DNA of 64,000 nt from Paracoccus saliphilus (GTDB taxonomy: Bacteria; Pseudomonadota; Alphaproteobacteria; Rhodobacterales; Rhodobacteraceae): positions 744,001 to 808,000 of the forward strand of contig NZ_CP067140.1 of NCBI RefSeq assembly GCF_028553805.1, written 5' to 3'. This document shows, one piece after another, positions 18,763 to 28,097 of the stretch (position 1 is its first letter; each line of letters opens with the position of its first letter). The notes under the pieces are model-generated. The model saw nothing but the letters and a program-made list of their open reading frames with translations, ran no database searches and was not told where the DNA came from. A program made the translations under genes and the position numbers.

Positions 18763-20478
18763 TCAATGGGATTCACGGGTAACGGTAGCCCCGCTGGATC
18801 CAACAAGAAAATCGAGATCCGCTCCTTGATCGGCCTGAAGAACGTGATCCTGGTAGAGGCGGACATAGCCGCGCTCGGCAAGATTCGTGGGCGCCGTCCA
18901 ATCGGCACGGCGTGCCTCGAGTTCGGCCTCGTCGACCAGCAAGTCCAGACGTCCCGCCTGTGTATCCAGACGAATGAGGTCGCCTGTCTGAACAAGGGCC
19001 AAAGGCCCCCCCACGGATGACTCGGGCGACACATGCAGGACGACTGTTCCGAAGGCCGTGCCGGACATCCGCGCATCCGAAATTCTCACCATGTCGCGTA
19101 TCCCGGCCTTCACCAGTCGTGCCGGGATGGGTAAGTTGCCGACCTCGGCCATGCCAGGATATCCCTGCGGACCACAGCCTTGGAGCACCAGTACGCTATC
19201 CGCGGTGACCGGCAGATCAGGGTCGTTGATCCTCGCGCGGAGGTCCTCGATGGAACTGAAGACCAGGGCCGGACCTTCGTGCTGCAACAGGTTTTCGGTT
19301 GCGGCGCAGGGTTTGATAATGGCGCCGTTCGGCGCGAGGTTACCCTTGAGGCCGCGTATTCCGGCTGCGGCCAACACGGGGTTGTCAAGCCTGCGGATCA
19401 CGTCGTCATTGTAGCATTCCGCCTCCGCGGCCGTGTCGCGGATCGAACGTCCTTGAATGGTTGGTGCATCGCGCAGCATTTCTCTTATGGAGTTCAACAC
19501 CGCGGGGACACCCCCTGCATAGCAGAATTCCTCCATCAGGTATTTGCCCGAGGGCATGCAATCGACCAGCAGTGGCACTTCGGCGCCCAGATCGAAATCT
19601 GAAAGATCCAGAGGCACCCCAACACGCTTGGCCAAGGCAAGGAGATGCACCACCGCATTGCTGGACCCGCCGAGTGCTGCATTGGCGAGGATTGCATTCT
19701 CGAAACTGTTGCGAGTGAGAATGCTGGAGAGTGTCATATCTTCCTTCACCATCTCGACGATGCGGATACCACTAAGGTGCGCCAGCGCCATTCGCCGCGC
19801 ATCCACGGCAGGCAGCGAAGCGTTCATTGGCAGACTGAGACCCATCGTCTCGATCAGTGACGCCATGGTCGACGCGGTTCCCATTGTGTTGCAAACGCCA
19901 ATCGAGCGGTTGATGTCTGCCTCGGCTGCCATGAAGTCCTTTACACTCATTGTGCCCGCACGCACGTCTTCAGACAGGCGCCACACATCAGTTCCCGAGC
20001 CAAGTGTCTTGCCACGGTATCGTCCGCTGAGTGACGGTCCTGCAGATACCACGATAGTCGGAAGATCGACGCTTGCGGCGCCCATGAGCTGACCTGGCGT
20101 GGTCTTGTCGCACCCGCCCATCAGCACGACGCCATCCATAGGGTGGGCGCGAATAGCCTCCTCGACATCCATCGCGAGCAGGTTGCGAAACAACATAGTA
20201 GTTGGCCGAACTTGGTCTTCTCCAAGCGAGCTGACCGGAAATTCCACGGGCAGCCCCCCGGCCTCCCAGACCCCGCGCTTTACGCCTTCCGCAAGGGTGC
20301 GCAGGCCGGAATTGCATGGGTTGAATTCGGACCAGGTATTGCAGATGCCGATCACGGGTCGACCATCGAAAACGTGATCCGGAAGCCCCAGAGCCTTCAT
20401 GGAGGAGCGGTGAATGAATCCGTCCTTGTTGACCGGTCCATACCAGTCCTGGCTACGGTTCTTCTTGTCGTCTGGCAT
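18763..20478 (-). CDS. IlvD/Edd-family sugar-acid dehydratase
   Basis: A 571-residue dehydratase with the family Fe-S cysteines in ICNTWSEFNPCN (residues 45-56), LMGGCDKTTPG (near 122) and IGVCNTMGTASTM (near 195). The C-terminal CGPQGYPGMAEVGNLP and DARMSGTAFGTVVLHVSPE blocks are also present. It belongs with the pentonate/hexonate dehydratases rather than dihydroxy-acid dehydratase and should convert an aldonate to its 2-keto-3-deoxy acid. It is a paralogue of the dehydratase at 46270 but clearly diverged. It is the last gene after dctPQM-type transporter genes on the minus strand, so the TRAP system probably imports its substrate. Which sugar acid is used cannot be read from the sequence. 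Confidence 0.88.
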   Translation of the reverse strand: MPDDKKNRSQDWYGPVNKDGFIHRSSMKALGLPDHVFDGRPVIGICNTWSEFNPCNSGLRTLAEGVKRGVWEAGGLPVEFPVSSLGEDQVRPTTMLFRNLLAMDVEEAIRAHPMDGVVLMGGCDKTTPGQLMGAASVDLPTIVVSAGPSLSGRYRGKTLGSGTDVWRLSEDVRAGTMSVKDFMAAEADINRSIGVCNTMGTASTMASLIETMGLSLPMNASLPAVDARRMALAHLSGIRIVEMVKEDMTLSSILTRNSFENAILANAALGGSSNAVVHLLALAKRVGVPLDLSDFDLGAEVPLLVDCMPSGKYLMEEFCYAGGVPAVLNSIREMLRDAPTIQGRSIRDTAAEAECYNDDVIRRLDNPVLAAAGIRGLKGNLAPNGAIIKPCAATENLLQHEGPALVFSSIEDLRARINDPDLPVTADSVLVLQGCGPQGYPGMAEVGNLPIPARLVKAGIRDMVRISDARMSGTAFGTVVLHVSPESSVGGPLALVQTGDLIRLDTQAGRLDLLVDEAELEARRADWTAPTNLAERGYVRLYQDHVLQADQGADLDFLVGSSGATVTRESH

Positions 20479-20567
20479 AATCGAAATCTCTCATATTCGT
20501 GAGTGTGGATCGCTGGCGGTCACCAATACCCATGGGGCTTTTCATGCGGCAGGCTGGGCGCGACCGG

Positions 20568-22157
20568 TTACAGGAGCAGGGATACGATTGGGGGCCACAC
20601 CAGCAATACGCTCAATGCGATGAGTTGCAGCGCAATGAACGGCAGGAAACCCCTGAATATATCGGTGAGCGAAATGTGCGGCGGGGCCACGGATTTCAGA
20701 TAGAAAGCAGCGGGGCCGAAAGGTGGAGACAAAAAGCTGACCTGCATGTTCATGCAGAACAACACTCCGAACCAGATCCCCACGTGAGCCGGGTTCAGGC
20801 TGCCGATGATACCCAGGTCTTCAACAGGCAGCTTGTTTACGATTGGTAGGAAAACTGGCATGATAAGCAATACGATCCCGACCCAGTCCATCACCGCGCC
20901 GAGCAGCAGGCAGATCAGCATCATCATGAGAATGATGACCATCGGCGAGATCTCGGTTCCGGTGATCGCGTTGGCGATATAGGTGGGACCGCCGGCGATG
21001 GTGTAAGCTCCGGCTAGAGCAGTTGCACCGATGGTGACCCACATTATGTTTCCAGTCGCTTTCAGCGAGCGCAACAATGTCTCGACAAGCATGGAGAAGC
21101 TCATTTCTCTACGCTGGATCGTGAAGATCATGACGGCCATGACGCCCATGGCGGCTGCCTCGGTAATGCCTGTGACCCCGCCATAAATGGATCCGAGTAC
21201 GACTCCGATCACCACCAGTGGGGCGACAAGGCCCTTCCCCATATGCCAGCTCAGACGCATGCGATCCTGGCCGAACAGGCCGAAGAGAAGCAGAATTTCG
21301 ACCAGCAACACCGCTGCGAGGGTGACCAGCCAGTGCAGTCCGGACTTGGTGTCGGCGCCTTCTTGCACAGCTGCAACCCCGAAAGCGAACTGCCAAAGGG
21401 CATGTAGGACCAGAAGCGCCGTAACGCCCGTGGCTAGCAGGGTAAGAAATGTCAGAAACAGCGCAGCCTTTTGTCGACCTGCCGGAGCCGACGGGTCGGG
21501 TGCGGCGAGCGGAGCTTCATCCGGGCGCAGCCTGGTGCGAATGATGATATAGACGATGAACAGGCTCGCCAGCATCAGGCCCGGGATGAAGGAGGCGGTG
21601 AACAGAGCCGTGATCGAGGTTTCGGTAACCATGCCGTACATGATCAGTACGATCGATGGCGGGATCATTGTGCCGAGCGAACCCGAGGCGCAGATCGTTC
21701 CGATTGCGAGGTTCTGATTGTATCCGAGGCGCAGCATCTGCGGCAGGGCAATCAGCCCGAGCAGAACCACTTCGCCGCCGATGATCCCCGACATCGCGGC
21801 CATCAGGACGGCCATGACCGAAGTTACCACCGCAATTCCGCCCCGGCTGCGGCTCAGCCAGTTGTTCATCGAGTCATACATCTCTGCCGCGATCCCGGAG
21901 CGTTCGAGCAGGTTCGCCATGAAGATGAACAGCGGGATGGAGATCAGGACGTAGTCCGTGATCATGCCGCTGATGCGCTGCGCAAGGATATTCAGGGGGC
22001 CTTGCCCGAAAGTTCCGAACAATAGCTCCGGACCGAATTTCATCAGCAGGACTGCCACCGCGAGAATGGATGAAGAAAATGCCAGCGGCATACCGATTAC
22101 GAGAAGGACAAAGATAGCTACGAAGGTAATGATCGAGATGGTCTGGACATCAAACAT
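20568..22157 (-). CDS. TRAP transporter large permease (DctM type)
   Basis: A roughly 529-residue polytopic protein starting MFDVQTISIITFVAIFVLLV. The frame begins earlier (22184), but ATG 22157 overlaps the end of the small permease gene by eight bases and directly precedes the first helix. The DctM signatures are VLISIPLFIFMANLLERSGI, GIIGGEVVLLGLIALPQML and the ASGSLGTMIPPSIVLIMYG helix hairpin. A long cytoplasmic or extra-helix insertion around residues 225-300 makes it larger than the usual 430 residues. With DctQ and DctP it forms a sodium-dependent importer for organic or sugar acids. Confidence 0.92.
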   Translation of the reverse strand: MFDVQTISIITFVAIFVLLVIGMPLAFSSSILAVAVLLMKFGPELLFGTFGQGPLNILAQRISGMITDYVLISIPLFIFMANLLERSGIAAEMYDSMNNWLSRSRGGIAVVTSVMAVLMAAMSGIIGGEVVLLGLIALPQMLRLGYNQNLAIGTICASGSLGTMIPPSIVLIMYGMVTETSITALFTASFIPGLMLASLFIVYIIIRTRLRPDEAPLAAPDPSAPAGRQKAALFLTFLTLLATGVTALLVLHALWQFAFGVAAVQEGADTKSGLHWLVTLAAVLLVEILLLFGLFGQDRMRLSWHMGKGLVAPLVVIGVVLGSIYGGVTGITEAAAMGVMAVMIFTIQRREMSFSMLVETLLRSLKATGNIMWVTIGATALAGAYTIAGGPTYIANAITGTEISPMVIILMMMLICLLLGAVMDWVGIVLLIMPVFLPIVNKLPVEDLGIIGSLNPAHVGIWFGVLFCMNMQVSFLSPPFGPAAFYLKSVAPPHISLTDIFRGFLPFIALQLIALSVLLVWPPIVSLLL

Positions 22158-22944
22158 GTGATTGGCCTTTCTCGGCCATGCCATACTTGGCGAGACTCGC
22201 CTTGATTCCCTCGATTTCGCTTGGATCGACAGCGTCGTGGTTTACAACCTTGTTCCAGTCGGAAACGAGATTGGCGATACCCTGGATCGCGGTGACGACA
22301 ACCATGACAAGTATTAACGGCTTCAGCGTTGCCGGGACCGGTGGATCGAAAATCGTCCCCAAAGTTTCCCAGTTTACGAATTTTCCCATGGCCTCGGCAT
22401 ACCCGCCCCAGACAATGGCCACGGCAAACAGGACAAGCAGAGCAGTTGAAACGATGTCGAAACATCGACTTAGCCAACGTGGCACGGCCTGGTGCACTAT
22501 GTCGACGCTGATATGGGCCCGCTGTTGTTGGACATATGGCCCAGACAGGAGGAAGATCGCGGCGGCCAGCCAGACCGTCATCTCGTTTGCCCAGATGGTC
22601 GGGGCACCGAAGGCGTAGCGCAGGATCACCTCGTAAATCATCACGGCCACAAGCACGACGATCAGCAGAAGCGACGGGCGGCTGATGAACATTGAGAAGC
22701 GATCAAAGATATTCTGCGGAGGGATTTCATCGAAGATCGGGCGAACCGTTATTGTACCGATGACGATCGAAACCAGAAGAAAGATCAGCGCTACTGACGC
22801 CGTCAGGGCTGAGATGGTGGCACTACTTTCGGCTCCATCGCGGATAGCGGAGAGAAGGGCGGGCATTTTCCAGATGGCGACCGACAAGGACGACAGAAAG
22901 ACGACCGGCCAAGCCGCGTCTTTCGGAGATATCTTTTTGCTCAT
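22150..22944 (-). CDS. TRAP transporter small permease (DctQ type)
   Basis: A 264-residue protein from ATG 22944 with a GGGAAAGA site. A GTG at 22980 is also possible, with its GGGGAG too close. The DctQ core begins at about residue 95 with LLLIVVLVAVMIYEVILRYA, ANEMTVWLAAAIFLLSGPYV and QQQRAHISVDIVHQAVPRW. The protein is longer than usual (about 170) because of two extra N-terminal hydrophobic segments (AAWPVVFLSSLSVAIW and ATISALTASVALIFLLVSIV). This belongs to the enlarged DctQ type paired with an enlarged DctM, as here. It is needed for assembly and coupling of the TRAP system. Confidence 0.87.
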   Translation of the reverse strand: MSKKISPKDAAWPVVFLSSLSVAIWKMPALLSAIRDGAESSATISALTASVALIFLLVSIVIGTITVRPIFDEIPPQNIFDRFSMFISRPSLLLIVVLVAVMIYEVILRYAFGAPTIWANEMTVWLAAAIFLLSGPYVQQQRAHISVDIVHQAVPRWLSRCFDIVSTALLVLFAVAIVWGGYAEAMGKFVNWETLGTIFDPPVPATLKPLILVMVVVTAIQGIANLVSDWNKVVNHDAVDPSEIEGIKASLAKYGMAEKGQSHV

Positions 22945-23138
22945 GGAATCTTTCCCTGTTGCTTCCTGTTCGACCTTCACGGCTCCCCTGTTGTCGACTG
23001 GGAACGGAATTGCACAGATTCCCCAGCCATCCGGGCAATCACTTGGAACCGAGTTGTCGCATCACGGTGGCGATACGTGTCGTGGCCGGCATGTTGTTGC
23101 GCAGGCGCCGAACTGCAACTGTCCGCAGTTTACTAGCG

Positions 23139-23888
23139 TCAATCGCCCTGAGTCATTTCGAATTCGCTCAGTAGTCTCTCCTTGCTCCGACTGCCGGAGC
23201 TTTCCGTCATCAACCGTCCGTGCTGGGCAAAGCCCAGGCAATGAATCTGCATGGCACGCTTGGCGGCCTCCGGCTCTCCCGCCTCCAGAGGCTCGACGAT
23301 CGCAAGATGCTCGTCCTCGTAATAAGAGCGGTCATTATCGGGCCCGAAGAGATTGTTCTGACGCGTCCATTCCGGATACTTGCTGCGCATATCCCAGATA
23401 TCTCTCATCATCTGAACCAGCACGAGGTTGCCGGTCGACTTGGCAATGGTCAGGTGAAAGTCACGGTCGGCGGCCTCTATCTCTTCGAATGGTGTACTCT
23501 CGGCCACCATTTTGCGGATCAGTTCGCGCAACCTCTGGGTTGTCGAAGCATCACAGCTTTTCGCCGCCAGCGAGGCTATCGTACCTTCCACGTGAAGGCG
23601 GGCCTCGACCAGATCGAAGAATTCCGGAAGCTCGTCGCTCGCAAGGACGTATTCCGGGAGATGCTCAACGACATAGGAGCCAGCACCGAAGCGGGTTTCG
23701 ACATATCCTTGGATCTCGAGGGCGATCAGTGCTTCACGCACGGTCGCACGGCTGACGCCGAGTTGCTCGACCAACTCGCGATCCGGCGGAACTTTCGTTC
23801 CTGGCGCAAGCGCTCCCGAGCGGATCTGTTCCGCAATCTGATCCGCGGCAATCCTGTATCGGGGTTTCTGAACAACTGGGCGGAACAT
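23139..23888 (-). CDS. GntR-family regulator, FadR subfamily
   Basis: A 249-residue regulator. The N-terminal winged helix spans about residues 10-75 (RIAADQIAEQIRSGALAPGT, then VPPDRELVEQLGVSRATVRE), followed by an FCD all-helical effector domain. The metal-binding Asp/His pattern is DRDFHLTIAKSTGN near residue 145 and EDEHLAIVEPLEAGE near 195. FCD regulators often bind sugar acids or hydroxy acids and repress adjacent genes. It lies inside the dctP-gntR-dctQM-dehydratase operon and probably regulates it together with the divergent oxidase gene at 25267. The inverted repeat at 25136-25168 is a likely operator. Confidence 0.9.
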   Translation of the reverse strand: MFRPVVQKPRYRIAADQIAEQIRSGALAPGTKVPPDRELVEQLGVSRATVREALIALEIQGYVETRFGAGSYVVEHLPEYVLASDELPEFFDLVEARLHVEGTIASLAAKSCDASTTQRLRELIRKMVAESTPFEEIEAADRDFHLTIAKSTGNLVLVQMMRDIWDMRSKYPEWTRQNNLFGPDNDRSYYEDEHLAIVEPLEAGEPEAAKRAMQIHCLGFAQHGRLMTESSGSRSKERLLSEFEMTQGD

Positions 23889-24073
23889 TGAAATCTCCGG
23901 TTTAATGCGCGTAGCGGTACTGACGCTTGGTCCTCGATAATTAATAGACGTCAGGAGGAACCATACAAGCGGCCGGCCGATGAGATATCGACACTAACCT
24001 CGAATTGCTGTCCTCTCCGCCGTTGAGACACCCGCTGGCGACCCGGAGAAAAGCTCGGGGCGCCATAGGTCAT

Positions 24074-25087
24074 TCACTCGAAAAAGCCGATCGAGGTCAG
24101 AAAGGACTTGTGGCTTTCCACCATCGTGGCGGTTTCCGGGGTCTTCGAGGCCCACTCATCCCAAGTCGCCACGGCGGCCTCTCGGAATTTCGCCCGATCC
24201 GCGTCTGACCAGTCGGAAAGCTCCACCCCTTTGGCGCGCAGCTCGGTTGCCGTTCGGTTGTTGTCGACGAACATGCGGGTTACGACGTCATGAGAGAGTT
24301 TGTCGACGGCAATCTTGATGATTGTCTTGTGGTGCTCCGGAAGCCCTTCCCAGACAGTCGAGTTGCACGCCAAATGATCCGCGGCCATCGAATGAAAGCC
24401 GGGATAGGTGCCATATTTTCCGATATCGTAGAGCCCGACACCGGCATTGTCTGACAGAGACGATGAATCAGCGCCGTCGATGATATTGGTTTCGAGCGCA
24501 GTGAAGACCTCGCTGTAATCCATTACTACGGCGGAGGCGCCGAGTTTGGAGAAGATTTCCGATTCCATGCCTGGGGGAGACCGGAATTTCCAGCCTTTCA
24601 AATCCTCGACGCCGCGGATCGGCGTGGTGGAGACAAGACTTTCCTGTGAGCCGATGAAAGTGCCGATCCAAGTCATCCCGTATTGGCCATAGAGCTCCGT
24701 CATTGCTTCTGCGCCGCCGCCCTCGTGGATCCATGCCTGGAACTGCATCGGCGTGTCGTAGCCGCCCATGGTGTCGGCGGCGAACTGGAACGCCGCGTTT
24801 TTGCCGGTGACATAGGTGGCGTTGGTCATGTCGCAGTCGATGATGCCATTTACAGCCGCATCGAACGTATCCCCCGAATCGACCACGGAGGAGGACATGA
24901 ACAGCTCTATGGCGATTTCGCCGTTCGACATGGCTTCCACATTCTCGACAAAGGCCTGGACCATCTGTCCAGAGGGCGTTTCCGGCGTCAACTGAGTCTG
25001 GATCCGGAGGGTGGTTTGTTGAGCCGCCGAGGCGCTTGCCATGAGGGCAAGAGCGCTTGTGAACAGCGCTGTCTGGGTGATCTTCAT
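24074..25087 (-). CDS. TRAP transporter solute-binding protein (DctP type)
   Basis: A 337-residue periplasmic receptor with a clear signal peptide (MKITQTALFTSALALMASASA, cleavage near AAQQ). The DctP fold markers are LRIQTQLTPETPSGQMVQAF, RGVEDLKGWKFRSPPGMESE, with the ligand-binding Arg in FRSPPG, and then LGASAVVMDYSEVFTALETN. It captures the substrate for the DctQM membrane pair. It is the first gene of the minus-strand operon but is separated from dctQ by the gntR gene. The ligand class (sugar acid versus other carboxylate) is inferred from the linked dehydratase. Confidence 0.92.
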   Translation of the reverse strand: MKITQTALFTSALALMASASAAQQTTLRIQTQLTPETPSGQMVQAFVENVEAMSNGEIAIELFMSSSVVDSGDTFDAAVNGIIDCDMTNATYVTGKNAAFQFAADTMGGYDTPMQFQAWIHEGGGAEAMTELYGQYGMTWIGTFIGSQESLVSTTPIRGVEDLKGWKFRSPPGMESEIFSKLGASAVVMDYSEVFTALETNIIDGADSSSLSDNAGVGLYDIGKYGTYPGFHSMAADHLACNSTVWEGLPEHHKTIIKIAVDKLSHDVVTRMFVDNNRTATELRAKGVELSDWSDADRAKFREAAVATWDEWASKTPETATMVESHKSFLTSIGFFE

Positions 25088-25135
25088 GTTGCTCTCCTGT
25101 TGGTCAACTGATGCTGCTTTTTACAAATAGCCTGA

Positions 25136-25168
25136 TTGACAGATTGCCTGACAATATCTATCTGTCAA
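25136..25168. promoter_or_regulatory. Inverted repeat TTGACAGAT-N15-ATCTGTCAA, candidate GntR operator
   Basis: Two perfect 9-bp arms at 25136-25144 and 25160-25168 lie in the 180-bp gap between the divergent dctP and FAD-oxidase genes. A nearer half-match TGACA occurs inside the spacer. The position allows control of both promoters. The local GntR/FadR regulator is the natural candidate, by inference. Confidence 0.5.
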
Positions 25169-25266
25169 GAGAAAATCGAAATGAGCAAGTCGAATGCCAC
25201 GATCCCGCCGGATATTCCGTACGGCCTCCGCGCTCGGCTCAAGCTCGTGCTAACGGAGGGTCAGGG

Positions 25267-26643
25267 ATGATAGATCACGGCGGAGTCATGCAGGAGTTGC
25301 GTGTCATCCTTGGTGAACGGGTGCAGGATTCCGAGGCTCTTCGCGCACAGCATGGAGAGAACGAATCCTGGTATCCGCAAGCGTTACCGGATTTTGTGGC
25401 TTTCCCGCGGACCACTGACGAAGTTTCCCGCATCATGCACCTATGTCACCGCTTGAACGTGCCCGTGACAGCTCAGGGCGCCCGTTCGGCGATTGAGGGA
25501 CAGCATCTTGCCGTACATGGTGGGTTGGCTCTGGACATGACCAATATGAACAAGATCGTCGCGGTCCACGAGAGCGATCTTGATGCGGTTGTGCAGCCCG
25601 GCGTAACCCGCGAGCAGCTGAATGCCGAGTTGCGCACCAGCGGCTTGTTCTTCCCTGTCGATCCCGGTGCCAACGCAACGATCGGCGGGATGGCCTCCAC
25701 TCGCGCCTCGGGTACTACGGCCGTTCGCTATGGAACAATGCGGGATGTTGTGCTCGCGCTCGAAGTGGTCCGGGCTGACGGCCGCGTGATCCGGACGGGC
25801 AGCCGTGCACGCAAATCCTCGAATGGGTACGACCTCACCAGCCTGTTCATCGGCGCTGAAGGTACTTTGGGTATCATCACCGAGATTACCGTCCAGCTTT
25901 CCGGCATTCCCGAGGCGCAGGCCGCCGCGATCTGCCGCATGCCCTCGGTCGAGGATGCAGTGAATGCCGTGATCATGACCATTCAGCTTGGCATGCCGAT
26001 CGCGCGGATCGAGCTCTTGGACGAAAAGAGCGTGCATGCTTTCAACCTCTATGCCGATACGAACATGCCCGAGGCGCCCCATCTCATGGTAGAGTTTCAT
26101 GGTTCGGAACGATCCGTGAAAGATCAATCCGAGGCGTTCGGCTTGGTCGTCGAAGAGTTCGGCGGGATGGATTTTACCTGGTCGAAACGGTCTGAGGAGC
26201 GCAACCGCTTGTGGACGATGCGCCATAACTCGCAATATGCCGAGCGCATGCTGCGCGCGGGTCCGATCGATCAGTATTCCACCGATATCTGCGTACCGAT
26301 CTCGAAACTGTCGGATGCGGTGGCCGCTGCCTATGAGCTGGGCGAAAAATACGGCATGACCATGTGCGTGATCGGTCACGCCGGCGACGGCAACTTCCAT
26401 TGCGGTATCGTCATTGAAGCCGGCAATCTCGAGGAACGAGCCCGCGCCAAAGCGTTCAGTGACGATCTGGCACGGATTGCTATCCGGATGGACGGAACGA
26501 TCTCGGGTGAGCACGGGGTTGGAATGGGCAAGGTAAACCTCATGCGTGAGCAGCACGGAGATGCTCTGGACACCATGCAGGTTCTGAAGAGCGCGATGGA
26601 TCCCAAAGGGATCTTGAACCCAGGCAAGATATTTCCGGCGTGA
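25267..26643 (+). CDS. FAD-linked 2-hydroxyacid oxidase/dehydrogenase (GlcD/D-lactate dehydrogenase family)
   Basis: A 458-residue protein from ATG 25267, preceded by GGAGGG at the right distance. The open frame reaches back to 25111, but that part lacks conservation. The PCMH-type FAD domain is at residues 40-220 (FPRTTDEVSRIMHLCHRLNV, then NATIGGMASTRASGTTAVRY and GAEGTLGIITEITVQLSG). The C-terminal substrate cap ends with VIGHAGDGNFHCGIV, ISGEHGVGMGK and the terminal DPKGILNPGKIF. It oxidises D-lactate or a related 2-hydroxy acid and probably passes electrons to cytochrome c or quinone. Divergence from the TRAP/dehydratase operon suggests it acts on the same substrate or its breakdown product. 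Confidence 0.9.
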   Translation: MIDHGGVMQELRVILGERVQDSEALRAQHGENESWYPQALPDFVAFPRTTDEVSRIMHLCHRLNVPVTAQGARSAIEGQHLAVHGGLALDMTNMNKIVAVHESDLDAVVQPGVTREQLNAELRTSGLFFPVDPGANATIGGMASTRASGTTAVRYGTMRDVVLALEVVRADGRVIRTGSRARKSSNGYDLTSLFIGAEGTLGIITEITVQLSGIPEAQAAAICRMPSVEDAVNAVIMTIQLGMPIARIELLDEKSVHAFNLYADTNMPEAPHLMVEFHGSERSVKDQSEAFGLVVEEFGGMDFTWSKRSEERNRLWTMRHNSQYAERMLRAGPIDQYSTDICVPISKLSDAVAAAYELGEKYGMTMCVIGHAGDGNFHCGIVIEAGNLEERARAKAFSDDLARIAIRMDGTISGEHGVGMGKVNLMREQHGDALDTMQVLKSAMDPKGILNPGKIFPA

Positions 26644-27060
26644 CGGCGTGTGCTGTGGGTTTGGGGATTCTGGGGCTCTTTAAAATGCGTTCCGGTGTTT
26701 CGATCCGGGTGAAAGCCTCATGATGGAAGAAGGTGACACGGTTCGCACCGGCGCGAGCGACGCCGACCTTATGTATAACGCAAATCATCGACATGGCGCG
26801 TGCTTAGGCAATTGCCACGCGTTGCTGCTGTCGGCGCATCGTCCGCAAACGCATTGGAGAAAAAGTCCAGCATGTTTTAAGGCTCCAGCGGGCCACTCTA
26901 AGGGAACAGTTGTTGAAGTGCCGAATATGCATCGTGGGCAGCCTGCACCGCCTCCAATTGCATGTGTTCATGCAATTCTATCAACATATTGCCCGAGCTT
27001 GCCGGGCCAAGCAATCTTCGGCACTGCAAAAGCTTGAAACACAACCATCTAGGATTACCG
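26644..27060. other. 417-bp non-coding gap with an operator-like palindrome
   Basis: No credible gene is seen. Open frames here lack start sites and protein-like composition. The stretch is more AT-rich towards its right end. At 26956-26977 the arms AATTGCATG and CATGCAATT form a perfect 9-bp inverted repeat around TGTT, about 85 bases before the ATG at 27061. No T run follows, so it looks like a regulator site for the downstream gene and not a terminator. Confidence 0.5.
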
Positions 27061-28020
27061 ATGCAGCCTGTCATTCTGAATTACGAGGAAATGCTTCCGA
27101 AACTATCCTGGCAGGAGGCGGTCGAAGCCTTGCGCAAGGGTCACGAGCTGCCCAAGGCTGATATGGAGGATCTGTTGTTGGGGCCCTCCGGATCGTGCCT
27201 TCTCAACCGTGCCGCGCGCATAGAGGGTTTGGGCTTTGGTGTGAAGGCTGAGACCGTGATGGAAGGGAATGCGGGGCGGAACCTCCCTTCCATACAAGGA
27301 TCTGTGATTGTGTTTGATCCCGACACAGGCGCGGTGCGCGCCGTAATCGAAAGTCGCCTGGTCACCGAGTTCAAGACCGCCAGCGACTCCGTTTTGGGCG
27401 CATGCCTGCTGGCACGGCCCGAAAGTCGCCACCTGGTGATCGTCGGGGCGGGCGCCATGGCAGCCTGTCTTGCCCGGGCCTACACGGCGTTGTTTCCGAA
27501 ACTGGACAGGATTTCGATCTGGGCGCGTCGAATTGATCGGGCGCAGTTGCTTGTTTCCAACCTCGACGGGCTTGGCCCGGAACTGGTTTCGGTTTCCAGT
27601 CTTCGAGACGCGGTGCAGGAGGCCGATATCGTCACCGCCGCCACGATGGCGCGGCAACCGATCATCTTCGGCGAATGGATCAGGCCAGGCACGCATGTCG
27701 ATCTTGTCGGCTCCTTTACACCCGAAATGCGTGAAGCTGATGACTCCTTGATCGCTGCGTCGCGCCTGTTTGCGGATTGCCGTCAGACAACCCTTGAACA
27801 GGTTGGCGATTTGATCCAGCCCATCTCTTCGGGAGCGATTACCCGCCAGCATTTGATAGGTGATCTTTACGATATCATTGCGAAGGATGCGCCCGGGCGA
27901 TTGTCCGATACAGACATCACGGTTTTCAAGAATGGCGGCGGCGCGCATCTTGATCTCATGATCGCGGACTACATCGCGAAAGTTTCCACCCGATCCGAAA
28001 TGTCGGTTTCTGCAGAGTAA
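27061..28020 (+). CDS. Ornithine cyclodeaminase/mu-crystallin family protein
   Basis: A 319-residue protein from ATG 27061. The family markers are VKAETVMEGNAGRNLPSIQG near residue 60, the Rossmann motif HLVIVGAGAMAACLARAY near 125, and GTHVDLVGSFTPEMREADD near 220. The family covers ornithine cyclodeaminase, L-alanine dehydrogenase and ketimine (delta-1-pyrroline-2-carboxylate) reductases, and the sequence alone does not separate these. With a downstream N-methylproline-demethylase-like enzyme and an ABC importer, a role in proline-, hydroxyproline- or opine-type amino acid catabolism is plausible. The long frame upstream (from 26962) is rejected. The AraC gene converges on it. Confidence 0.85.
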   Translation: MQPVILNYEEMLPKLSWQEAVEALRKGHELPKADMEDLLLGPSGSCLLNRAARIEGLGFGVKAETVMEGNAGRNLPSIQGSVIVFDPDTGAVRAVIESRLVTEFKTASDSVLGACLLARPESRHLVIVGAGAMAACLARAYTALFPKLDRISIWARRIDRAQLLVSNLDGLGPELVSVSSLRDAVQEADIVTAATMARQPIIFGEWIRPGTHVDLVGSFTPEMREADDSLIAASRLFADCRQTTLEQVGDLIQPISSGAITRQHLIGDLYDIIAKDAPGRLSDTDITVFKNGGGAHLDLMIADYIAKVSTRSEMSVSAE

Positions 28021-28097
28021 ATTCAGTCCGACCTGCATCAGGCGTTGCTGTCAGTCCTGGCAGTCGACGAATGATGGCGGTTCAGCCAGTCTGAGGT

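Noticed and set aside
26720..27037. A possible 105-residue gene in the gap before the cyclodeaminase-family gene
   Set aside because: No ribosome-binding site, no protein-like composition, and it contains the operator-like palindrome.
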